From contig CAZBBC010000135.1 in assembly GCA_964489835.1 (NCBI GenBank), forward strand, positions 1 to 12,607: a DNA stretch of 12,607 nt. The letters run 5' to 3'. The position numbers and the translations under genes were made by a program. Shown piece by piece: positions 1-6,719 of this stretch. A model generated the notes under the pieces. The model did no database searches. It was not told the origin of the DNA and saw only the letters and a program-made list of their open reading frames with translations. This DNA comes from CAZBBC01 sp964489835 (GTDB lineage: Bacteria; Calditrichota; Calditrichia; JAJRVZ01). Position 1 is the first letter of the stretch. Each line of letters begins with the position of its first letter.

Positions 1-912
1 CTGACCATCGTCATGCCAGTCATACCATATACTGATCGGAATATGTAAGGCCAAATGTGACAACCATTGCCGGACGATATATTTTCCTTGCAGCTCATCC
101 GATAAAGAGGTGGTGGAATACCCCCATTCACCACTAAGAATTGGAATAGTTTTTTTACCGGGCCTGTATTGTTCAATTAAAATTGATAAAATGTTATACT
201 CATCGATAGCTGTTTCAGGACTCAACCTGGCGTTGCGGTAAGGGTGCACACTGACACCATCGACCAGATCTAAAAGACCCTGTTGGAAACAAGCTTCAAG
301 AAATGGAATATCGAAACTTGAGGTAGCCGGGGCAACAACACAGGCATCGTTATCATTTTTACGAATGACCGGTACAACTGTATTACACCAGTTCATGTAA
401 TCATTGACGTTCGATTGAGGTTTCCAGAAGTGATCTAAATTCGGCTCATTCCATAACTCCCAGATAATATTTTTATCGGCATAGCGGCGGGCCAAGGCCT
501 CGCAAAACCTCAGATAAGCACCGCGTCCCTCATCGGAAAAGGGAGCCAGCCCTTTATCATACAAAGGATTCCCATAATCAATGATGAATAATAACCGAAT
601 ATTACGTGCCTCAAGATCACGGATTAATTGATCGTGTTTACTGAAATCATATTGTCCGGATTCGTGCTCCACACTGTTCCATGAAACATCCATTCGGACG
701 ATGCCAAGGCCCGATTCTTCCAGCATTGAAAGATCGTTCTTATTTCCCTGAAAAAAATGAATGTTGACACCCAAACCTTGCGGCACAGGCAGCATTTGCA
801 ATGCCGCATGAGTTTTTCCGGGCTTGTTTTCAATATCCCGCTTAGTATGACATCCCTGGATAGTAAGGAATGCTAAGAGAAAAATAATCAACAGGCTATT
901 TGTATGATTCAT
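1..912 (-). CDS. Lipoprotein glycoside hydrolase, clan GH-A (GH5/GH39-like), C-terminus cut by window edge
   Basis: Seen: an open frame of 304 codons starting with ATG at 912 and still open at base 1. The start is preceded by AAGGA with 8 nt spacing. Residues 1-20 form a signal peptide (hydrophobic core LLIIFLLAFL) ending at IQGC, so Cys21 is a probable lipidation site and the protein is probably membrane-anchored and exported. The rest looks like a (beta/alpha)8 glycosidase: WELWNEPN at 151-158 gives the acid/base Glu156, SVHPY lies at 221-225, and LSGEWG at 259-264 gives the nucleophile Glu262. Two Glu residues about 106 apart, the first after Asn, is the clan GH-A pattern. The motifs recall GH39-type xylosidases, PslG-like polysaccharide hydrolases and GH5 cellulases; the substrate cannot be told. 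The gene lies 65 bp behind the amidotransferase on the same strand and may share its transcript, although the function looks unrelated. It continues beyond the left edge. Confidence 0.85.
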   Translation of the reverse strand, partial: MNHTNSLLIIFLLAFLTIQGCHTKRDIENKPGKTHAALQMLPVPQGLGVNIHFFQGNKNDLSMLEESGLGIVRMDVSWNSVEHESGQYDFSKHDQLIRDLEARNIRLLFIIDYGNPLYDKGLAPFSDEGRGAYLRFCEALARRYADKNIIWELWNEPNLDHFWKPQSNVNDYMNWCNTVVPVIRKNDNDACVVAPATSSFDIPFLEACFQQGLLDLVDGVSVHPYRNARLSPETAIDEYNILSILIEQYRPGKKTIPILSGEWGYSTTSLSDELQGKYIVRQWLSHLALHIPISIWYDWHDDGQ

Positions 913-977
913 TATGACTATCCTTACATAGCGCTTATATGTACATTTGCCTCATTGAACGATTACCGCCAAAAACT

Positions 978-1838
978 TTATATTTCCGCCATTGGAATAA
1001 CAACTTTCTGAAGCCAATTAACAAATTCACATTGCCGGATTGAATCCGAGAGCAAATCATCATCAATCCCTAATTGCCAGCGCAGGTCTTTTCGGGAAGG
1101 ATCGGCAGCAATAATCTCCAGTAATTCCGTATAATGGACCACTTCCTCAGAATTTTTGAAATAACCTTCATGAATAAGTTTTTCCTGCCTGGCCACTATA
1201 AGCCTGGCCATTTCATGAAGATTGTACTCCGGATGATATTGAACAGCCCAGAAAATACCCTGTTTATGTTGCACCGCAACCGCTTGTACTTCAGAAAAGT
1301 CATTCGTCGCAAGATTTACAGCCCCTTCAGGAAGTTCGGTGATGATATCATCATGGCTTATAAAACCATCAAACACCTGCGGTTTACCTTCAAACATAGG
1401 GTGATTTTGTCCACTAGCAGTGAGATGAATTTTTCGGGCAATCCCCATTTCTCTGCCTTTGGGGTTGGGTTCTACTTTACCGCCAGCAGCATAAACAGCA
1501 ATCTGGGCGGCCCAACAGCTGCCGAACTGAGGAATCCCCATCTCGTAAGCTATCCTTACCAGATCAAGCATTTTTTTTACCCGTACATCATTTGTATGAT
1601 AGACGGTCAGATTACATCCCGGCCATAAAATGCCGTGATATTTATTTAATTGTTCCTTCTCCGGAATCTCCACTCCGGGATCACTCACATGTAATATCTC
1701 ATATTCTGCATCATGTAAATGTTGAATCAGCATCGCCGCATACAGATACCCTGCCTGTGTCATCCCGACAGAATCAAACTCATCTCTGCTCACTTTAGGA
1801 TATCCATCAACAATCAGAAATTTCAAAGAAACCCCCAT
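978..1838 (-). CDS. Stand-alone class I glutamine amidotransferase (GATase1), probable gamma-glutamyl amide hydrolase
   Basis: Seen: 286 residues with a class I GATase triad, nucleophile Cys108 in GSCWA and His202/Glu204 in QYHPE. The GATase domain spans about 40-220. About 65 further residues at the C-terminus are acidic and helical-looking and belong to no domain I recognise. No synthase domain is fused. Family knowledge: free-standing members hydrolyse gamma-glutamyl amides (PuuD does this for gamma-glutamyl-GABA, though from the C26 subgroup) or act as a subunit of a synthase. Inference from neighbours: with a glutamate-amine ligase and two dehydrogenases upstream, it probably releases glutamate and the finished amino acid at the end of the pathway. 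It is probably cytosolic. Start: ATG at 1838 has AGGGA only 3 nt away; an in-frame TTG at codon 5 (MKFLIVDG...) is possible. It could be annotated as GMP-synthase-like. Domain is firm, role is moderate. Confidence 0.88.
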   Translation of the reverse strand: MGVSLKFLIVDGYPKVSRDEFDSVGMTQAGYLYAAMLIQHLHDAEYEILHVSDPGVEIPEKEQLNKYHGILWPGCNLTVYHTNDVRVKKMLDLVRIAYEMGIPQFGSCWAAQIAVYAAGGKVEPNPKGREMGIARKIHLTASGQNHPMFEGKPQVFDGFISHDDIITELPEGAVNLATNDFSEVQAVAVQHKQGIFWAVQYHPEYNLHEMARLIVARQEKLIHEGYFKNSEEVVHYTELLEIIAADPSRKDLRWQLGIDDDLLSDSIRQCEFVNWLQKVVIPMAEI

Positions 1839-1942
1839 GCTTCCCTATTCACTTTCTATTTGATATATTAATTTCCCGTTATAATTGTTGTCTAGCCTGA
1901 TCTATTCATGAATTTTAGATTTATCAAATAGCAACAATAAAG

Positions 1943-2043
1943 TTTCCCCTTAATAAAGGGGACTAAGGGGATGTAAATCATTGACATATTTCAAAAGATT
2001 ACGTTTAAAACAACCCCCTAACCCCCTTTAATAAGGGGGAATT
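1943..2043. repeat. Intergenic repeat element A: two C/G-run hairpins
   Basis: This fills the middle of the 284-bp gap 1839-2122. It has a CCCCTT-nnnn-AAGGGG-type hairpin at 1946-1961 followed by ACTAAGGGG, about 40 AT-rich bases, then ACAACCCCCTAACCCCCTT and a closing AAGGGGG run. Read on the opposite strand, element B (3067-3156) has the same order of parts, so the two are inverted copies flanking the HAD gene. Repeats of this look are common dispersed elements in several environmental phyla (memory). The rest of the gap shows no gene. Confidence 0.75.
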
Positions 2044-2122
2044 AAATTGTTGATTATATGTTACTTATATGCTTAAACATAAATTTTTATGAATAATTAT
2101 AGTTTAGCTTTTAACTGGGCGC

Positions 2123-2899
2123 TCATTTCCTTATAAAATTTTTAACCGGCAAGTTATTCATGCTCTCAATAATTCCCGGAAGATCATTATAATTCTTGAA
2201 TACCGCATCAGCCAGGGTATCATTACTTCCCCGGTCGATAGCCGCTGTGCAGAGGACCGACCGGATTCCCAACTCCCGCGGGCCAACAATATCATTGTGT
2301 TCCCGGTCTCCAACATGAACAAGTTCTTGAAATCTCACACTCAACCCGTTACATGCTGCCTCAAAAATATCAGGCTCTGGTTTTGAACAACCGATCTCAT
2401 CTGAAAAAATTAACACATCAAAATATTTGAGCAGGTCTTCCCCCTCCAGAAGATTCCGCAGAGCACGACCGGGGCTGAAAATGGTATCTGAAATGACACC
2501 CAATTTATATTTTTGATGTAAACGTTTAATCGCTTCATGAACACCGGGTATAAAATCAGGGCGAAATTCGAGTTCCATCTCCTCATGAAGACGAACGAGA
2601 ACTTTCATATCAGAATCCGACAGTTTTACCCCAATGCCTTTGAATACAATATCAAGTCTCTCCTGTACGCTCCAGGTCTTGTGCTGCTCATACCAAACTT
2701 TTTTGAATGCCGCGTCTGCGGCATCATATACTGATTGAACAAGTTCCATCGAGACGGGAGAATGTTTTTCAACAAACTTTTTCACCAATTGTCGTCTTTC
2801 AACCGCCTTTGACGGCCAACCGGCTGCCTTACGCTTAGGCTCATCAGAATCATTGATAAATACTGTATCCCATAGATCGAATGTTATCGCTTTTATCAA
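2123..2899 (-). CDS. HAD-superfamily hydrolase (C1-cap type) with variant motif I
   Basis: Seen: 258 residues with all four HAD motifs: motif I FDLWDT (nucleophile Asp8), motif II VISDT (Ser137), motif III Lys173 in CSKPEPD, and motif IV VGDREHND (Asp198, Asp203). A helical cap of about 15-115 lies between motifs I and II (C1 type). Oddity: the usual acid/base Asp two residues after the nucleophile is Trp10, and an Asp sits one place later (Asp11). Related families that lack the +2 Asp include L-2-haloacid dehalogenases and phosphonoacetaldehyde hydrolase, so plain phosphatase activity is not assured. Start: TTG at 2899 with AAGGA 11 nt upstream; the preceding codon ATT would give better spacing but is a rarer start. 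Probably cytosolic. Its role in the glutamylation cluster is unknown; a phosphatase acting on a phospho-amino-alcohol, or a repair enzyme, is only a guess. The gene is flanked by inverted repeat elements. Confidence 0.87.
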   Translation of the reverse strand: MIKAITFDLWDTVFINDSDEPKRKAAGWPSKAVERRQLVKKFVEKHSPVSMELVQSVYDAADAAFKKVWYEQHKTWSVQERLDIVFKGIGVKLSDSDMKVLVRLHEEMELEFRPDFIPGVHEAIKRLHQKYKLGVISDTIFSPGRALRNLLEGEDLLKYFDVLIFSDEIGCSKPEPDIFEAACNGLSVRFQELVHVGDREHNDIVGPRELGIRSVLCTAAIDRGSNDTLADAVFKNYNDLPGIIESMNNLPVKNFIRK

Positions 2900-3066
2900 A
2901 ATATTTTCAGTCCTTCTTAATTAACCTGAATTATTCACAAAACTTACTGACTATATTTGTATAAGTATCAGAATATGAATGATTTAGTTCCCCCTTACCA
3001 GGGGCTGTTGCATATTAGGTTATTTTTAAGCAAAAGTTCATTTGTACTCTCGATTAAGCAAAATCT

Positions 3067-3156
3067 ATTCCCCCTTAGAAAAGGGGGTTAGGGGGTTGTA
3101 AATAAATAACATAGAAGAGTATATATCCCCCTTAGTCCCCCTTTATCAAGGGGGAG
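3067..3156. repeat. Intergenic repeat element B, inverted copy of element A
   Basis: In the 367-bp gap 2900-3266, CCCCCTTA-gaa-AAGGGGG opens the element, TTAGGGGGTTGTAAAT follows, then an AT-rich centre, then CCCCCTTAGTCCCCCTTT and AAGGGGGA. Its reverse complement lines up part by part with 1943-2043. Two more remnants of the same style lie beside it: CCCCCTTACCAGGGG at 2990-3004 and CCCCACCAAAGGGGG near 3210-3224. No gene is visible in the gap. Confidence 0.75.
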
Positions 3157-3266
3157 ACAGATCATACAATTCTGATAAATTGTGCCAACAAATTAAATCT
3201 GCAACATCCCCACCAAAGGGGGTTTGGGCGTTGTTTATACTTTAATTGATTAAGATGTATCTATTT

Positions 3267-4418
3267 TCACAATAGTTTTTCGATGATCCTGACCACATCT
3301 CCTTTTTCAACTTTTTTTGGATTTAAGGGACAGCAAGGATCTTCCAAAGCATAATCCTCTATCGCCTGGATCTGATTCTTATCGATCCCGATGCTGGTTA
3401 AATTTGTTGGCATCCCGACAGCATGCAACCAATTTTCTATCTCGGTAATCACGGCATCGGCATCGCTCGCTGTATTCATGATAGGACCGAGTGAAGCCAG
3501 TTTGTGATTTGCCCCTTTATCGCTGAGGTTAAACTTCATTACCCCCACCAGGACAGCGGCATTGGCCAGTCCATGGTGCGTATCGTAAAAAACACTTAAC
3601 GCATGGGCAATGGAATGATTAACACCTAATCCTTTCTGAAAAGCTGTCGCACCCATCGCCGAGGCCATAAGCATCTCTCCCCTGGCAGCGATATTCTTGC
3701 CATTTTTAACCGCTTCCGGTAAATTTTTGTGGCAGCGATATATACCTTCTTTGGCAATCCCATCCGCATAGGGATGAAAAGTATCCATAAGATACGCTTC
3801 CAGATTGTGCACAAAAGCGTCCACGCCGGTTGCCGCGGTGAGTGCCGGCGGAAGCGAAACGGTGATTTCCGGATCGAGTACGGCAATGTCCGGCATTAGA
3901 AAAGGTGAAAAAATGATGGTTTTTTTATTTGTTCTTCCGACTGTTATTACGCTGCTCCTGCCGACTTCACTGCCGGTGCCGGCTGTTGTCGGTATCGCGT
4001 AAAACGGCGGCATATTATCCTTTATTAAATCCGACCCCCCTTTGGTATCATCAAATAATTCGAGCGAACCGTCATGAGTAGCCGTACATTTGATCGTTTT
4101 GCCGACATCTATCGGTGATCCTCCGCCCAGACTTACAATAAACTGACAACCCGATTCTTTGTATATTCGGGTACCATCGAACACATTGTCATCGGTAGGA
4201 TTAGATTTTACACCGCTAAAGGTAACGAGTTCAATGCCGGCTGATTTAAAACAATCTCTTAAAATTTCCGGTGTACCAACATTTTCTATGCCCTGATCGG
4301 TTACCATCAATCCCTTTTTAAAACCCTGATTTTTAATAATACCCGGCAGTTCCTTCATCGCTCCCGGACCATATTCTATTCTTGTTGGAAATGAGTAGGT
4401 GTGTCTTTTTTCCGGCAT
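3267..4418 (-). CDS. Iron-containing (group III) alcohol dehydrogenase
   Basis: Reaction of the family: NAD(P)-dependent oxidation of an alcohol to an aldehyde, using one divalent metal, usually Fe2+. Seen: 383 residues, the normal family length. SLGGGSPIDVGK (96-107) is the nucleotide-binding loop and IPTTAGTGSEV (142-152) the next conserved block. Metal ligands Asp200 and His204 (GVDAFVHNLE), His268 (GVNHSIAHAL) and His282 (DTHHGLANA) match the spacing I remember for FucO-like enzymes. His272 is also kept. Start: ATG at 4418 with AGGAG and 7 nt spacing, a strong ribosome binding site. It sits 304 bp behind the aldehyde dehydrogenase. Inference: it oxidises the hydroxyl group of a gamma-glutamyl amino alcohol to the aldehyde used by that dehydrogenase. 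The family is broad and substrate cannot be read from sequence, so butanol or 1,3-propanediol dehydrogenase-like activity remains possible. Probably cytosolic. Confidence 0.92.
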   Translation of the reverse strand: MPEKRHTYSFPTRIEYGPGAMKELPGIIKNQGFKKGLMVTDQGIENVGTPEILRDCFKSAGIELVTFSGVKSNPTDDNVFDGTRIYKESGCQFIVSLGGGSPIDVGKTIKCTATHDGSLELFDDTKGGSDLIKDNMPPFYAIPTTAGTGSEVGRSSVITVGRTNKKTIIFSPFLMPDIAVLDPEITVSLPPALTAATGVDAFVHNLEAYLMDTFHPYADGIAKEGIYRCHKNLPEAVKNGKNIAARGEMLMASAMGATAFQKGLGVNHSIAHALSVFYDTHHGLANAAVLVGVMKFNLSDKGANHKLASLGPIMNTASDADAVITEIENWLHAVGMPTNLTSIGIDKNQIQAIEDYALEDPCCPLNPKKVEKGDVVRIIEKLL

Positions 4419-4470
4419 TGTTTTTCTCCTAACTATCTTGTCATTATTAAATTTATTTTAAATTTGTTAA

Positions 4471-4692
4471 AAAATCCCAAATCTCAAGTACCAAATAACA
4501 AATAAATCCAAAATTCCAAAAACCAAATAACCATATCAAAAAATGAATTTGCCAATCAGCGAACAAACAATTTCCAAATTCAATATAATTAAAACCACAT
4601 CGGTTTCTTCAGAGCAATGACAACCGCTTTTTAATTTGGAATTTTGGTTATTGTGATTTATTTGAGATTTGGAATTTGTTATTTGTTATTTT
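4471..4692. repeat. Inverted-repeat intergenic element built of CCAAAT phrases
   Basis: The gap 4419-4722 (304 bp) is mostly this element. Left arm (4471-4532) and the reverse complement of the right arm (4632-4692) share CCAAATCTCAA, AAATAACAAATAA and CCAAAATTCCAAA, but in a shuffled order, so it is an imperfect inverted repeat about 220 bp long. The centre holds a small AAACC-acatc-GGTTT hairpin (4592-4606). No open reading frame of note is inside. Arms of this composition are common dispersed repeats in environmental genomes (memory). Confidence 0.7.
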
Positions 4693-4722
4693 TCACCTCA
4701 TATTTTAAAACCCTTACCAAAT

Positions 4723-6114
4723 TTAAGTCTTAATCCTCAAATGGAAGGACTTTGGCCGGGTTAAATGTTCATAACCGGCTCGGGAAAGTGTACACCCTCG
4801 TCCGGAATCTTTCACCCCCACCCAGGCAAGGTATGGATCAAGATAATCACAACGGTTCATATACCAGGTACCCGTATTGACCCGGTCTCCGATTGAAATC
4901 GCTTCATCTTCATTTTCCGTCCAGATCGATGCTGTCAAACCGTAGGGGCTGTCATTCATCAGTTGCAGCGCTTCGGCATCATTTTTTACTTTCATGATCC
5001 CTACGACCGGGCCAAAACTTTCTTCCATCATCACCGACATGGTATGATCAACATCCACCAGTACTTGCGGGGCCAGATAATTTACACCGTTCCTGGTTTC
5101 CAGAAAAAGAGAGGGATCAATCAAAGCGCGGGCCCCGGCTTTAATCGCATCAATTGTGTGTTTGTTTACAAGTTCGGCGCCGCTTTTTTTAGCCAATGGC
5201 CCTAATGTCGTAGCCGGATCCAGGGGATTTCCCAGTTTATATTTTTTGGTGAGTTCCACATAGCCTTCTATAAAAGAAGAATATACGGATTCATGGACAT
5301 AAATTCTTTCGATGCCACAACAGGATTGCCCGGCATTGAAAAAGGCCCCATCCACCAGATTTTCCACCGCATGATCCAGATTGACGTCGGAACGCACGTA
5401 AGCCGGATCTTTGCCTCCAAGTTCCAGACCGACACCGATAAACCGTTCATTCGTGACTTTCTGAATTTCGTATCCGCCACTGACAGACCCGGTAAAAGCA
5501 ACAAAATTTACCCGTGAATCACGGATCAATGCCGCCGTATCAGCATGATTTAAATGAAGATACTGAAAAAGCCCTTCCGGCAAGCCTGATTTTTGAAAGG
5601 CCTGTGCAAATTGCTCGGCACAGAGGGGAGTCTGAGCCGAATGGCGCAGGACAACGGCATTACCAGCCATTAAGGATGGTACAATACTGTTGACAGCAAT
5701 TAAATAAGGATAATTCCAGGCCGGTAAAACAAAAACGACCCCCAGGGGTTCACGGCGAATAAAACGGTGGAAGCCCTCCTTCTCTCCAACCGTAATATCT
5801 TCCAGGGAAGATTCAGCCAGATCGATCATGCCATGGGCCCGTTCTTCGGTTCCGCGAACTTCAAAGGGTGAATGCGCAATCGGCCGGCCCATCTGCCAAC
5901 TCAGTTCTTCACTGATGCTATCTTTATTGCTGACAAAGGCCTCGACAAATTTTTTCATATAACCGGCTCGTTCCCGGATAGAGATTTGTCGCCAGGACTG
6001 CTGGGATTTTACCGCCTGTGCCAGTGCCGATTCAATATCTGACGGCCCGTGTTTTTGACATTTCTTGTAAACACTTCCGTCTACCGGAGAAATAAGATCA
6101 AATGTTTCTGCCAT
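4723..6114 (-). CDS. NAD(P)-dependent aldehyde dehydrogenase
   Basis: Oxidises an aldehyde to a carboxylic acid through a cysteine thiohemiacetal. Seen: 463 residues, normal to slightly short for the family. Oxyanion Asn134 lies in PAWNYPY, the nucleotide fold in FTGSVSGG (207-214), general base Glu231 in LELGGKD, catalytic Cys265 in GQSCCGIER, and cofactor-contacting Glu365 in EESFGPV. All catalytic residues are present. No signal peptide, so cytosolic. Start: ATG at 6114 with AAGGA and 8 nt spacing. It lies 605 bp behind the glutamine-synthetase-like ligase and 304 bp ahead of the iron alcohol dehydrogenase. Inference: it performs the second oxidation in the cluster, giving a gamma-glutamyl amino acid, as PuuC does for gamma-glutamyl-aminobutyraldehyde. 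A succinate-semialdehyde or general aldehyde substrate is equally possible from sequence alone. Confidence 0.93.
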   Translation of the reverse strand: MAETFDLISPVDGSVYKKCQKHGPSDIESALAQAVKSQQSWRQISIRERAGYMKKFVEAFVSNKDSISEELSWQMGRPIAHSPFEVRGTEERAHGMIDLAESSLEDITVGEKEGFHRFIRREPLGVVFVLPAWNYPYLIAVNSIVPSLMAGNAVVLRHSAQTPLCAEQFAQAFQKSGLPEGLFQYLHLNHADTAALIRDSRVNFVAFTGSVSGGYEIQKVTNERFIGVGLELGGKDPAYVRSDVNLDHAVENLVDGAFFNAGQSCCGIERIYVHESVYSSFIEGYVELTKKYKLGNPLDPATTLGPLAKKSGAELVNKHTIDAIKAGARALIDPSLFLETRNGVNYLAPQVLVDVDHTMSVMMEESFGPVVGIMKVKNDAEALQLMNDSPYGLTASIWTENEDEAISIGDRVNTGTWYMNRCDYLDPYLAWVGVKDSGRGCTLSRAGYEHLTRPKSFHLRIKT

Positions 6115-6165
6115 ATTCTAAGTCCTTTTACTAATACTGGTTATAATTCCTCACGCAAAACCGTA

Positions 6166-6202
6166 AAGATTTTTATCCACGAATTATCACGAATTTAAAA
6201 TC
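6166..6202. repeat. ACGAATT-type dispersed repeat, copy 1
   Basis: The stretch has AAAGATTTTTATCCACGAAT followed by TATCACGAATTT. The reverse complement of 8846-8886 has the same parts (AAGATTTTGTCCACGAATT, ACACGAATTTTCACGAATT). The two copies are inverted on either side of the ligase gene. Confidence 0.65.
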
Positions 6203-6242
6203 CTATTTTATAATTCTTAAAAATTAACTGAGTTATAAAAAT

Positions 6243-6471
6243 CAACCTCGTAGAGGTTGTATTATTGTAGAAAAAATCGTAACCCAAAATTATTTAATCC
6301 TCGTAGAGGATTAATAATTGCGGACATTATCTAAGCGTCGATATGTTTTGCATAATTTAATCAAAAAATATTTTTCATTAAATCTACTGATACTACCAAT
6401 AATGCATCCTCTACGAGGATGGCATATTGGTTTATGCCTGTTTTTACAATAATTTATCCTCTACGAGGATA
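6243..6471. repeat. Inverted pair of double-hairpin elements (CCTC-GTA-GAGG)
   Basis: Four short perfect hairpins share the core CCTC-GTA-GAGG or its complement CCTC-TAC-GAGG: 6243-6259 (arms CAACCTC), 6294-6314 (arms TTAATCCTC), 6405-6421 (arms CATCCTC) and 6455-6471 (arms TATCCTC). The outer arm bases differ between copies but stay complementary. Hairpins 1-2 with the DNA between them (starting ATTATTGTA) are homologous to the reverse complement of hairpins 3-4, so this is a head-to-head pair of about 70-bp elements. The rest of the 605-bp gap 6115-6719 holds AT-rich DNA and ACGCAAA...TTTGCGT phrases (near 6516 and 6619); no gene is seen. Confidence 0.8.
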
Positions 6472-6719
6472 CGATTATTTATAAATATGGATTCTCTGTA
6501 CTATAATTTTTTTCTAACGCAAAACCCGCAGAGTTATACATAATAAATCTAAATTTTAAATTTTGATTTATCTATTTGTCATTTAAAATTCATAATTCTA
6601 AATTAAAATTAATATATATTTGCGTCTCCGCGAGATAAATTATCCTTACTAATATTATTTATGTAAATCTTGATCGAAGATACACCCTGAATATATTTTT
6701 TTGTACTATGATCATAATA

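Noticed and set aside
1134..1798. Plus-strand open frames over the amidotransferase gene
   Set aside because: They lie antisense to a gene with an intact catalytic triad, have no family motif and no good ribosome site.
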